This document shows positions 48,676 through 60,502 of a DNA stretch of 64,000 nucleotides, piece after piece (position 1 is the first letter of the stretch; each line of letters starts with the position of its first letter). Origin of the DNA: Rhodamnia argentea (taxonomy: Eukaryota > Streptophyta > Magnoliopsida > Myrtales > Myrtaceae); NCBI RefSeq assembly GCF_020921035.1, contig NC_063151.1:8990001-9054000 (forward strand), written 5' to 3'. The position numbers and the translations under genes are program-made. The notes under the pieces are model-generated. The model searched no databases, was not told the DNA's origin, and saw only the letters and a program-made list of their open reading frames with translations.

Positions 48676-51467
48676 ATGGATCAGTCCATCAATTTGCGTG
48701 GCCATGGAGGAGAAATTGCAGTGAATATTGAAGGCGGCGACAGTTCCAGTAAAGAAACCATTATGAGTAGAAGTAACACTCCCGGAGCATTCAAGAGACC
48801 CAGAGTCTCGTTCCACGAAGTACTGACTGAAGCGGTTCGCCGACAGAGCCAAGACATGTCCGACCAGCGAAGCTATCGATCAAGATCCAGTCCAGATGAC
48901 TCTTCCGGTGAGAGCCCATGGACCTTTATCTGGAGCAAGGCGAAGGAGAGGTCAATACACCTTCATGATAAGGAACCGTGTCAACCAGATGATCACAAGG
49001 ATGATTGGGTCGAAGGTGTCCCCGAAGAACTGAAGAAGATGAAATTTGGTGCGTTACTGACTCTCCAATGCTCGGTTCTATTAATCATTGTGCTCGCCTT
49101 GATTTGCAGCGTCAGTATTCCTAGTCTAAAGAGGCGAACCCTGTGGGATTTTCCGATATGGAAATGGGAAGCGATGATTTTGGCTTTAGTATCAGGACGC
49201 TTAATAGCGAGTTGTGTGGTCCGGGTTGCTGTCAAAGTCGTCGAGCGGGTTTACCTACTGCACAGGAGGGTTCTATACTTCATCTACGGACTATGGAGGG
49301 CGGTGCGAAACTGCCTCTGGATGGTCCTTGTTTTGCTCGTGTGGCATTTCGCTTTCCATGCCGAAATGGGAAAGAAGGGAAGCAGCCAGGCCTTGCCCTA
49401 TGTGACCAAGGTTTTGGTATGCTTCCTGGTGGCATCGGTGATTTGGCTCTTGAAGACGCTCCTTGTCAAGGTCCTCGCTTCGTCCTTCCATGTCAATACC
49501 TACTTTGAGCGGATTCATGAGGCTCTATTCGATCAATTTGTCATCGAGACGCTCTCGGCGAAAGCGGCAATTAGGCACAACGCAGGGGAGGAGGAATGCG
49601 GGGACGCCCCCAAGACGACAGAGTCACAGCATGTTGATGCTGCTTCAAGTGATCTCAGGGAAACACTTCTATCAAAAATCGGCAGATCGATGCAGGGTGG
49701 AAGATCGACAAACTGTCCCAAGATTGGAGGAAGCACAGCAGCTGGAAAGAGGATTAATCCGAAGAGCGTGTCGGCTTGGTACATCGGGAGGATGATGGAT
49801 ATGATTCAGCACGAGACTCTATCGACTCTGGACGAGAAGATACTGGATTCGAACATAGAAGATGGGTCTTTGATGGAGATCAGAAGTGTGTGCCAGGCAA
49901 AAGAGGTGGCCAGGAAGATTTTTCTCAATGTGACCAAACCAGGGTCCAAGTAAGTGTCAGATTTCTCTCTGGTCGCCTTTGCCCTTCTTTTAAGTCAAAT
50001 TCAGGATGCCGAGGGATCAGTTCCTACTTCCAACTTGACAGCGTCTTCATTTTCTTCCTTAACAGGCTCATCTGTCTTGATGACCTGATGCAATTCTTGA
50101 ACAAAGATGAAGCTGCAAATATCGTGCGCCGAGCTGCTGCAGGAACTGGTGTAATTGACAAGAAATCTCTTGAAAATTGGGTGGTGAGCAACATTTTCCT
50201 CCTATGAACTACATAGGATAAGATTAGTCATCAACACATCTCCCTCGCTCTTATCTTAAAGCCATGTGAAAATACTGAGCTTTGTCATAGATTAACGCCT
50301 TCAAAGAGAGGAGGGCACTTGCGCGATCTCTCAACGACACCAACACAGCCGTCGACGACCTCCACAAGATGCTGGACATTTTCGTGGCCATCGTCACTGC
50401 CGTAATCTGGCTCCTCATACTTGGAGTCCCCATCATGCAGTTCCTCGTCTTCCTAAGCTCGCAGCTCCTGCTGTTGGCCTTCGTCTTCGGGAACAGCTGC
50501 AAGATGGGATTCGAAGCGATAATCTTCTTATTTGTGATGCACCCGTACGACGTCTGCGATCTCTGCGAAGTGGATGGAGTGCTGGTATGTGTCGAGGGAC
50601 AGAAAGATCTGTTCTCACCTGTTAAAATTGTGTGACCTTTCCTGTTCTTACCCTCGTCATGGTTCTCAGATGGTTGTTGAAGAGATGAATATACTGACCA
50701 CCGTGTTTCGGAAGCTCGACAACCTGCAGATCAGATACCCCAACAGCGTCTTAGCCACCAAGGCGATAAGCAATTACAACCGCAGTGCTGAGATGCTGGA
50801 GACCATTGATTTCTGCCTGCACATCTCCACTCCCATGGAGAAGATCCACAAGTTGAAAGCGAAGATTATACAGTACGTACACAACTTCATTTTCTTCGTT
50901 TTGTCGGGAATTTTATCATGCTTGTGTCGTCTTTAATCTGTATAATATGAGGGTGGTCCATGCTAGAGCAACGAAAAAACGAATTAGGACAGAGCTTAGA
51001 AAAACTTAGGAGTGCAGCATCACAGCATTCTCTGCTTGCTCATGGGGTCCAATGTTTCACATTCCTAATCTAGTGCTTGAGTCCCAAAGTGCAGTAATGT
51101 TTGGGTCTAATGTCTCCTTGGTGACTTCAACTATTCGCGCTCCATTTGTCGGCGAAACCGCAGGTATGTGGACAGCCGGAGCGATCACTGGCACCCGAGC
51201 CCGTCAGTCCTAATAAAGGGCCTGGATGACATGAACAAGATAACCATGACGCTGTGGCTCCTGCACAAGATCAAGCACCACGAAACCAAAGAGAGGTGGC
51301 TTAGGAGAGCCGTCCTGATCGAACACATGATCGAGATATTCAGACAGGACGGGATCGAGTACCGGATGCTACCCCTCGACGTGAATGTCCGCAACCTGAC
51401 AGGCCCGACTTCGGACCGGCTTCCTTCCAATTGGGCAGCTTGTGCCGCTGAACACAAAAGTAACTAA
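48676..51467 (+). CDS. MscS-like mechanosensitive ion channel, MSL10 type
   Basis: Five coding exons: 48676-49949, 50066-50183, 50291-50584, 50670-50872 and 51164-51467, with GT-AG borders and consistent phase, giving 730 residues (Arabidopsis MSL10 has about 734). The soluble N-terminus (about 1-125) is polar. Six membrane segments follow at about 127-150, 163-185, 207-225, 245-268, 491-511 and 516-540. A cytosolic loop with SAWYIGRMMDMIQ separates TM4 and TM5. The MscS core spans exons 3-4: LLLLAFVFGNSCKMGFEAII is the pore-lining helix, followed by MHPYDVCDLCEVDGVLMVVEEMNILTTVF, the conserved start of the beta domain (shown here only as its ends MHPYDV and EEMNILTT). Such channels open under membrane tension and pass anions, usually in the plasma membrane. 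An intron border directly before the ATG implies a spliced 5' leader. Confidence 0.92.
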
Positions 51468-52502
51468 CATTGTAACAGCATCTCTTTGTTTTGTGCAAGA
51501 TGAGCACAGCTACTTTGAAGTTGGGATGATCAAGAGAAACTAATTTACGGAGGCAAAGCATAATTTTTATCTCGTTCCATAACAATTAAATGAAGGCGTG
51601 ATGCATTGAATCGAGGCCGATCAGATGGTTGGCATTAGTTATTTTTAATATGACGGTGGTAGATATTGGTTCACTTTTTAATTTGACAATAAATTTTGGA
51701 GGTGGCAAAATGGGTCTAGAAGAATCCGAACCCATATTTGAACCCACGTATAATGGTGCATGTCATAAATGTTAATCTTAAGTTTTAAAAAGATCATTTT
51801 TTTTAAATAGATGGTGAATGGGCTACCTAACAAGTAACAACTTAATGAATCATAAATGTATTATCTAAATAGATCATTATTTTTAATTATTTAGTCTTCA
51901 TTCTTTTTTTTTCTTTCTTTCTTTTTCTACAAAATCCGGCGAGGGCTTGCGGCACTTGTTGGTACTAAGCAAGGCCTTCACATACCTCGCCAAGTTTGGG
52001 TGAGGGTGGGCTTCCTCGATTCCAACCTTTCAACCTTGTTTTTGGGAAAAAACATGAATCTCTAAATATTAGTATTTTTTAAAAAATTATAAAAATAATT
52101 GCCCATAGTGTTTTATTGTAATTTTTTTAGAAATTTATAAGAAACATAGTTTTCTTAAATTAGGTCAAATATGAATATTAATGAGTTGTGATGTGTCTTG
52201 GATAAGTAAGGCAAATTAAATGAATGAATTTGGATAAAATCATTTTGGATCCGCCTCAGCCATTTGGCAAATCTAGTAAATCCTCGCGCTGTCGAAAGAG
52301 CCCCGAAGTTTTGATATTCATAGGACCACCGAACGCATTTTCCATCAAATAAATGTCGTAAATTTCCGACCAAAAAAAAATTGTCGTAAATCGACCCCCC
52401 AAAAAAAAAAAAATGTCGTAAATTGCGGAAGCACTTGTTGCGTGAGTTGACCTTTTACTGTTGGTTCGTTCTTGTTCTGGGTTTGGATTTCAGTGATGGA
52501 AT
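51468..52502. other. Spacer between the MSL and DYW-PPR genes
   Basis: The MSL 3' flank is followed by AT-rich sequence with a GC-richer patch at 51935-52025, resembling the middle of a MITE like the one at 27021-27640. A double micro-insertion at 52354-52423 lies within 150 bases of the PPR start. Confidence 0.45.
52354..52423 (+). repeat. Two successive GACC + A-tract insertions at one target
   Basis: TGTCGTAAAT occurs three times (52354, 52382 and 52414). The first gap holds TCCGACC followed by A9. The second holds CGACCCCCC followed by A13. This looks like two insertions using the same target word, or one insertion followed by local duplication and tail change. It sits 80-150 bases before the PPR coding start, so it may lie in the promoter or leader. 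Confidence 0.6.
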
Positions 52503-54377
52503 ATGATAACAAAATGCTCTCTTCCATCAGTCGTCTTCAATCTCTCGCATGCTCACTTCAAAACTCAAAACTACAATCACCCATTGAGGGCTCGAGCTGC
52601 TCTCCCCGACCCACTGTCATGCCGGCTTCATTCTTGTTCCGATGCGGACTCGCTTGTGTCGTTTCTAATATTTGCCTTGGGCAAATGCTCCTCCGCCTCT
52701 TACTGCGAGGCAGTTCATGCTCGAGTCCTCAAATCTGCGAGTTACGGCCACGGATTCATCGGCGATCAGCTTGTGTCCAAGTACGTGGCAGTGGGCTGTG
52801 AGAAACATGCTGAAAAGTTGTTCGACGAAATTCCCGAGAAAGATTTAGTGTCGTGGAATTCTTTGATTTCTGGGTTTTCGCGTAAAGGGTGCCTGGCTAA
52901 GTGTTTATATGCATTTCGTAGGATGAGAAATGAGGCTTTTATGAACCCCAATGAGGTTACCCTTGTATCAGTCATCTCATCTTGTGCTGATGTGAAAGCT
53001 CTGGATGAAGGTAGGTCCATTCATGGGCTCTCAGAAAGATTGGGCATGTTGATGGAGGTAAAGGTCGTTAATTCTCTGGTTAACATGTATGGAAAATGCG
53101 GGAAATTGGGTGCCGCTTGTCATTTGTTTGAAGTAATGCCTGTGAGGAGCTTAGTTTCATGGAATTCGATGATTGCTGTATATGCTGAGAATGAGTCACC
53201 AATGGAAGGGATCAGTTGTTTTACATTAATGAGAAGGAGTGGAATTCAACCTGATGATGCCACTTTGGTGGCACTGCTTCAGGCATGTGAAAGTGTAGGT
53301 TCTATTAGACTATTAGAGTCTATTCACTGTGTAATATGTTGCCGTGGGTTCTACAGACAGATGTCGATTATGACTGCTCTTTCTTCTTTGTATGCCAAGA
53401 CTGGGAGGTTGGATGCCTCCCACCGAGTTTTTCTTGAGATAAGAAATCCAGATAGTATAGCTTGGACTGCAATGCTTGCCGGCTATGCAGCTCATGGATA
53501 TGGGTCAGAAGCAGTCACTCTTTTTGAGCTCATGGTTAAGAAAGGTATGATGCCTGATCATGTCACATTTACTCATCTATTAAATGCTTGTAGCCATTCA
53601 GGGCTAGTAGAAGAAGGAAAATGGTACTTCCGAACTATGTTAGAACTTTATGGGGTGGAGCCTACATTGGACCATTATTCGTGCATGGTTGATCTGCTCG
53701 GTCGTTCTGGGTTCTTAGAAGATGCGTACGAGCTTATCAAGAGCATGGCAATGGAGCCTAATTCTGGGGTCTGGGGTGCTCTTCTCGGTGCATGCAGAAT
53801 TTACAGAAATGATGAACTCGGAAAGGAAGCTGCAGAGCACTTGATTAATCTGGACCCTTCGGATGCAAGAAATTATATTGTGCTCTCAAATATATACTCA
53901 GCGGTCGGTCTATGGAAAGATGCTTCAGAAATGAGAGCATTAATGAAGGAAAATTTTGTTGCTAGATTGCCTGGATGTAGTTATATTGAACATGGAAATA
54001 AGATCCATCAATTTGTTGTGGGTGACCGGTCTCATCCACTGTCACATATGATATACACCAAATTGACAGAACTGATTGGGAAGATTCGCAGGGCCGGACT
54101 CACTCCTAAAACGGAATTTGTCTTGCATGATGTCGATGAGGAGTCGAAAGAGGATATGATCAATGAGCACTGCGAGAAGTTAGCAATCTCATTTGGGATT
54201 TTGGTGACTAACCCAGGTAGAACCTTAATAATAAGGAAGAATCTAAGAATCTGTGGCGACTGTCACAGCTTTGCCAAGATGATATCGTTGATTGAAAAGC
54301 GCACCATCATAATTCGAGATCCAAAGCGGTTTCACCATTTTACTGATGGAATATGTTCGTGTGCTGACTATTGGTGA
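52503..54377 (+). CDS. DYW-class PPR protein, probable organelle RNA editing factor
   Basis: Intronless, 624 residues. The N-terminus is a Ser/His/Arg-rich organelle presequence. From about residue 60 to 430 runs a PLS array of PPR motifs (for example DLVSWNSLISGFSRKG and SLVSWNSMIAVYAENE). An E/E+ tail and a complete DYW deaminase-like domain follow. Key residues are the HxE zinc/catalytic motif in HCEKLA (His556, Glu558), the CGDCH zinc ligands at 584-588, HHFTDG and the terminal CSCADYW. DYW proteins bind specific organelle transcripts and carry out C-to-U editing. Overall similarity recalls Arabidopsis At5g40410, annotated as mitochondrial, but the target site cannot be inferred. The family usually has Ser where this protein has Cys in HCEKLA, outside the ligands. 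Confidence 0.92.
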   Translation: MITKCSLPSVVFNLSHAHFKTQNYNHPLRARAALPDPLSCRLHSCSDADSLVSFLIFALGKCSSASYCEAVHARVLKSASYGHGFIGDQLVSKYVAVGCEKHAEKLFDEIPEKDLVSWNSLISGFSRKGCLAKCLYAFRRMRNEAFMNPNEVTLVSVISSCADVKALDEGRSIHGLSERLGMLMEVKVVNSLVNMYGKCGKLGAACHLFEVMPVRSLVSWNSMIAVYAENESPMEGISCFTLMRRSGIQPDDATLVALLQACESVGSIRLLESIHCVICCRGFYRQMSIMTALSSLYAKTGRLDASHRVFLEIRNPDSIAWTAMLAGYAAHGYGSEAVTLFELMVKKGMMPDHVTFTHLLNACSHSGLVEEGKWYFRTMLELYGVEPTLDHYSCMVDLLGRSGFLEDAYELIKSMAMEPNSGVWGALLGACRIYRNDELGKEAAEHLINLDPSDARNYIVLSNIYSAVGLWKDASEMRALMKENFVARLPGCSYIEHGNKIHQFVVGDRSHPLSHMIYTKLTELIGKIRRAGLTPKTEFVLHDVDEESKEDMINEHCEKLAISFGILVTNPGRTLIIRKNLRICGDCHSFAKMISLIEKRTIIIRDPKRFHHFTDGICSCADYW

Positions 54378-54914
54378 CTCGGTTTCACATTTGGCCGAGT
54401 TACTATTATCTTTTCTTGCGGAGGTTAGATAGAATCTGTACAACAGATGTATAGTTCAAATGCAAAGCTTTGGGGTTGATGGCAATTTCTATCTGAGACA
54501 GGACGCTGTTGGGTATTGATTTAGTGTGGGAAACAGAACAAACTTCTTGACCGCTCCGCCAGAAATGAAGTGATACTTGAATAAGTGTAAGAATCTGTTG
54601 TCCTTCGTATTATGAATATGTGGCGTAGATGCAATGCGGCAGATTTAAAAGCCTTGACGATTGATGTTTCAATAAGCTTCACAAACAAAAAAAAAAATTC
54701 CTGGACGTGTTCTTCAAATGACAAATTACCTTTGGCGTTCGCCAACCATTACAAAGTAAAAAACTGAGCCGTAGAGCAATAAGAATGTGAAAGAGATATC
54801 TAGGAAGAAACTCATTCTCTCTTCGGCAGGGAATTCCACTTCGCTACTAGTCTATAGAGCAAAATAAGTGATCCAAACAGATTTAGCAGTTATTTTATTT
54901 TCTTACATCACCGC
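54378..54914. other. Convergent 3' flanks of the PPR and root-cap genes
   Basis: About 540 bases between two converging genes. Nothing beyond probable 3' untranslated regions is seen. Confidence 0.5.
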
Positions 54915-56145
54915 TTACCTTCTGCAAATAATTCCCCTTCCTCCATTTGCACTTCCGCATGCAACCTCGAATGATTCTCCTTTTCCCAATGAGTCGGGTC
55001 TCAGTCTCGACCCGAAGCTCGAAACTGCGCAATCCCTTGCGAAGAGATCGGAAGCAGCAAATCTCTCCGCTCCTCCCATAATCGGCATTGGTGCTGTTAT
55101 TTTGACTCTGCTTTGGTAATTTGTCTTGTAGGTCTGCCCGAGCACTCCATCTACGCTCTGGCTCAGCGAGTAGAATTTGAAGTTGAGCTCCAGATGGGCA
55201 TAGCAGTTGTCCTCCGTCACATTGTATCCATGCACCCGAGATTCCTCTGCTGTAATAGGTACTACTCGAGCAACTATGGTGAACAGCTCTTCCATTTTGA
55301 CTTCCACCTTGTTATTCTTCACAGGCCGTAGGATCTCCAGTCCTGTCTCTGGTGACCGCCATCTTTGGCGCTCGCCTATTGGCACCTTGATTTCTTCTCC
55401 ATCAAGACGGATCAGCATATTATTTGCCGACTCTTCCCATTTTGAAACTCGTCGCGCACCGATATAAAGCTTATGGGACCTGAACAAGATGCCGACAGAC
55501 TCAACCCAGGTGAAGTCCCTTCCCTTACTACTGCTTTTGCCAATGAAATGGGCATTGATGTGAATGCTAGGATCAGAAACCAAGCAGAAGTCCTTGTCCT
55601 TCTCGCCGTGAAAGTAGAACATGACCCCATCACCTCCGATGAACCGTGGGTCTTGGCACACAGCCCCTGGCCTATCGCAAGCTAATTTTGATCCAAAAGA
55701 AGTTCATCAAAACATTACTAAGTATGCTATATTGTGATCGAGACCATAGAAAGTTAGGAACAGCAATGCTAGAACACATAACAGTGTAGGACGTAGGACA
55801 AAATGAGGATCTGAGTCCTGCTCTTTAATTGTACACCAGGAATTGAGTTGGAGTGAATTCGTGTTCATTCTAAGGAAACAGGTGGTGCGAATAGTTATCA
55901 TTTACGCGTGAACTTTCGTGAAGAGAGATGGTAAAGTGGCAAAGAATCCAATTCTTACCGCAATAAGGTTTACACAGTCTGCAATCTACTTCACATAGTC
56001 TAGGACAAGCAGGCGGACAAGTGTGGAGGATTCCATAACACTGGCCGAAAAACGGATTGTGGCACGCCGCTTTGCCCGCGCTCGCTCCAATGGCCATGAC
56101 CCCAAAGAAGCATAGCATGCCGAAAAGCAGTGACGGGCCTCTCAT
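54915..56145 (-). CDS. Secreted root-cap/LEA-related protein
   Basis: Two exons, 55959-56145 and 54915-55681, joined in frame (GT-AG) into 317 residues. The N-terminus MRGPSLLFGMLCFFGVMAIG is a signal peptide, probably cleaved after ASA or GKA at about residue 24-26. A cysteine-rich segment follows (about ten Cys in residues 28-70, including CPPACPRLC, CRLCKPYC and CDRPGAVC across the splice). Then comes the conserved body QDPRFIGGDGVMFYFHG, INAHFIG and, near the C-terminus, the Root_cap family signature FKFYSLSQSVDGVLGQTY. Members are extracellular plant proteins found in root caps and other tissues; their biochemical role is not established. Length and motifs are complete. It is convergent with the DYW PPR gene. 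Confidence 0.88.
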
Positions 56146-56248
56146 GTTTGTTTTGTCTTTTTTTTTTCTGCGTCCTTCCTTGCAGTGTGAGCTCAGCTCA
56201 AGAGAAGGGTCAGTACTTAAACCACCGGAAGTGTCTGAGGTGCTTGGT

Positions 56249-56257
56249 GTTTTTATG
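56249..56257 (-). promoter_or_regulatory. Possible TATA-like element of the root-cap gene
   Basis: Minus-strand CCATAAAAACACC lies about 105 bases before the ATG at 56145. The spacing fits a TATA element, but the match is weak. Confidence 0.3.
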
Positions 56258-59200
56258 GTACTGAAACACTAGCTACCACTGTGAAGTAGGAGAGCGAGGT
56301 TAGGTGGTCGCTTGCGGGAGATCTTTGATGAATCAAAACGAGGTCAACCCCTGTTTTTAAGTACTCGATCGGACACATGCAAGCATTGCAGTTTGTGAAG
56401 TACACCTTGGGACTCTTGAGCGTATATGAGCAAGCGAGTGCATGTGTTTCACTAGTCAACATTCGAGGTCTTCCATGAGCAACCATTGGAGATTGATTGA
56501 TTCTAAACAAGCGGTGACAAAAGCTGTCATCGTATATTTTAGCATTAGTCTGCGTTTGGATGGATCCAATGTCTAGGGATGAGAGTTGACCAACTCCCTC
56601 CATGTGGGGATTCTCCCGAGGATTAATTGCACTCAAGACTTTTTCCATATCGTGATATCAAAAGAACTAAGAAAAAAATTTCAAATAAAGAATATGAAAT
56701 GAAATTTATTCCAAATAAGAGTCCGAAATACTATTATTTTCTCAAATAAAAGCCTAAAATGGAACTTACTTGAGTCTATAAGAAGGGCTTGCCTCACTGG
56801 CTAGTCAAGGGCATTTTCTTCCTTTATTTTATTTATTATTAGTTTACTTGCTAAAATTTTTCATAAAAAAGACAAACTAAAAAAACAAGGCTGAAAGTAA
56901 AAAAAAAAAAAAAAAATACATGCAGCAGGGCAACTCCTTTGGTGGGGGCATCGGTGATGGCTGGTGGGGTCCCCAACCGGAGGCGAGGGCCGCAACTCTC
57001 TCCCGGATCTAGGCGAGGCCCGGTGATGGGGTAGCGACTTGGGAGGGTAGCTCTCCCGCCTGTATTTTTTTTTTCTTTTTTGAAAAGCTTTTAGTTTTTT
57101 CAATCTTCAATCTAATTTAGGTTAAAATTATCTTTGGACAAAAATTCTCTTGATCAGCCGTAATATTTAGCTGACCGGCGGGGGATCAATTTTTTCTACC
57201 CAATTGCTCTATCCTAATAACATTACAACTTTGGACCTCAGCATGTCCTTAAAAGGCTTAATGGGAAGTTGGAAGAGAAGTCTTCCGTAAGTGTTTTTGA
57301 TCTTTCAATAAGCAATGATCACTTTTAATAAATAAACCTCATGATCCTCTAATAAATTCTAGGAACTCATAAGCAAGACTTAAATTTTTTTGGCAACTTA
57401 TTGTGCTTTTCCTATCTTTCGGCTCTGTTAGTTTCAAATTAATGTTGTATTTCAGCTATATCTTTTTAAAACTAAGATCTTTTATCTACTTCCATCTTAT
57501 TTGAAAGGAAAAGTTTAGTTTCACTTTCCCTGAGAGACCCCAACATAAAAAAGTAGTAAAACAATAACGTCTTGTAATTCCCTAGAGTTAAGAGGATTTC
57601 TTTCCCTTTTTTCTCCATACACTAAGTAGAAAGCTAAATTATAATATTAAAGCATATTTTTCTCTCAATAATGAACAATTTATTGACCTAAGTAATGCAC
57701 AAAATAACCCAACAATAACACCCTTGTGATTAGAAAAAACTCCTCTTTTTGTATATAACTAGTTATCTTTCCGTGCTAAGCCCGTGTTTTACGTTATAAT
57801 TCGGAAAAACATTTGAATAGTTATTCAACAATAAATATTTGCCGACCTTTGGTTTTACATTAATCCTTAATGGAAGCTTGAATTTGTAAAGGTCGGTTTT
57901 AAGATTAATACACTATAAATAATGGCTCGCACTATTTCCACCTCCTTATTGGCTCATGACACCCCCTTTCACATTAGGTTGATCATATTATCCCTTGTGG
58001 ATCCCACTCTTGATGTGAAATTATTTTACGAAAAGAAAAACTTATCCACATCCCTTCCAAACAACTTATTTGTTTTACTTGAGCCGCTTCTTCCACACAC
58101 GTTACATTTCAACCTTTCTTCATGTTTGTCTTCTTTTGAACTTATTCACTATTACTATAATCTAAGCAAGCACTAATCATATACTAGAGTAAAGAAATGT
58201 TAGTTTTATTTGCAAATTGTTTAATGAATTTCATTATCATGATCGAGAATTTTTTTACTTTAATTTTTGGATCAAATTTACGAGAATTTAGTCAAACCTC
58301 AAATATTATAGTTTATTTATGCATTATACGCAATGTAATCATAGAATATTCTCTTACTTGTGCTCAAGTTATTTTTTCAATAATAGTTTCCTAGTATAAA
58401 AAATAAAGAAATATACAAATTATTAATAGAATAATTAGCTTTCTTTTTTTGCCGGAAACACAATAATTAGTAAGCTATCTACCAAATAAACCATTTTTTG
58501 AAAAGAGGTACGCCGATTTTGTTGCAAATGAAAAAAGAATTGGTCGATAATATAGATCAATAGTGGGCCAAGACTTGTCCGAACCACCCTTCTGATGTTC
58601 CCGCACGTAATGCTATGGACCGCGACAAGACCGATGACAGTCAACCCAATGACCTGATTATTTCCCCACTTTGATTGACAGATAAAAATGACAGAAATGA
58701 TCCATAATTTTTAGTATATATTTAATTTAATCTCTAAACTATGAAAAAATATTTAATTTTGTCTTTAAATTTAAATTGATAGAAAGAAATATTGAACATA
58801 AATATGTACCGAAATTTCAAGGAACCACGTCAAATAAATTTAAGTTCGGGATTCATATTTCACCTTGACGAAAAGTTTAGAGTCCATTTTGTTATTACCC
58901 CTTTAGGGATACTTATGGATGGACCTCAGTAAGTCCTAAAATTACTACATCTAAGGTCAATCCGGACCTCGAGATTCCTTAGATGTAAAGCAACAAGAGG
59001 GTGTTCCTGGGCCAATGAGAAAGAAAAATATTTGCTGGGGGCTTTGGATAATAATGGAGAAGGGAGACTTCACGTCAACTTAAGTTAGCTATTACCGAGT
59101 AAGGTCGTAGGGTAGCATCCCTCAAGCGAGTCCTCGTAGATTCGGTTTCTGCATTATTGACATGTGTTTCGCATAATGTCTAGTAAGTGATTACTCCTTA

Positions 59201-60502
59201 GGAATAGTTATGATGAATATAATCTTTTGAAAATTCACGTTTTTTTCATCGTTGGCCGTACGGTATGAACCTAGGCCTCGCGCCAGGAAGGTCGACTGGA
59301 TCACAGCAGGGGCGGCCCCGTCGGATGTTGACCCCCGCCGCTCGAATCTCTGACCAAGAAAACCGCGGGACTGACCGTCCCCTCGATCCAGGCCGTCGCT
59401 TTCCCAATCGTAACCCGTGCATCGTACGTTCCCGATCCCCCTTCATGGGACCTACACCGACACGTGTCGAACGGACATACAGAGTGTTCTTTTCTCTTTT
59501 TTTTCCCGTCCGAAAATGAATCTACCGAGTTTTGTTTTGGAGGGGGGAAAAGAAGAGTCCAGGATAAACTCCAATCCAAACGCGGTATATGCTCTGGGAA
59601 TATTCTCTCTCTATCTCTCTCCAAACATAAATACAAAACTAATATGACCAACTAAAATATCATGCCTCGACATGAACACACTGCCGCGACTAAGAAAACA
59701 GGCCACAAGACGCGACATGGCACGATCACGAAACATATCAATGTAGACGGAACTTGATAAGCAAACCCCGTATGAAAAATATAGTCAAAGATATAACGCG
59801 ATAAATACGTGTGTTCACGACAAGTTTTGTAATTCCACTTCAAAATAAAAGATAATATCTCTTCTTATACAATGACAATCGCGTGAAAATGTATTTCGAA
59901 TTTCATCGTTTTCGTCTTATAAATTTAAAGTCTTTAACACTGCGAGTATTAAACTTGTTAAAATATGGTATAATCACGTCAAGCCGAAAGCCGATGATAT
60001 ACATCCACACAATTTATAACCGTCAGATTCTTATCTAAACGGATGAAGCGGATTAATCCACGCGAGGCGCGATTTTGAACGTTGCGGAACCTGTTCAAAC
60101 CAAGTTGGAAACCAATTTAATTGCGGATTACGTCGTGCAAGCGGATCATGTCGAGAATTGTCGGGTCTATCGGACCCGATTTAAGCTCCTCAAAAAGGAA
60201 ACAAAATAGAAGCGCCTGCATTTGGATAAAGCCCTCATGGCCCTCCTCACTGACCCACTGTCCCACCCTTTGGTTGCAAAAGAGCACGCAGAAAACAGAA
60301 ATCTAAACCCACCATCACCCACCGAGTCCCACTCGGTCTCCCAACTCAGCCGCGCGTACAAACTCGTTCCGAGTTCACGCCCTGCATCATCATCATCTTC
60401 ATCGTTCAGGGGAAGTTACAGGGAGAGGAGAAGGCCGGAAAAAGGGAAGAGTTTCCGCTGAACTTTTTATCTCTTCTTCGAGTGCTCAACTTTGTGCCGT
60501 CC
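56258..60502. other. Gene-free spacer
   Basis: No gene was recognised. The stretch 56640-57190 has AT-rich arms around a GC-rich centre (56935-57065), like the MITE at 27021-27640, but clear ends were not found. The stretch 57200-58950 is strongly AT-rich. A GC-rich island at 59250-59480 is open in several frames without motifs. The last 400 bases should contain the promoter of the GDAP2-like gene. Confidence 0.45.
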
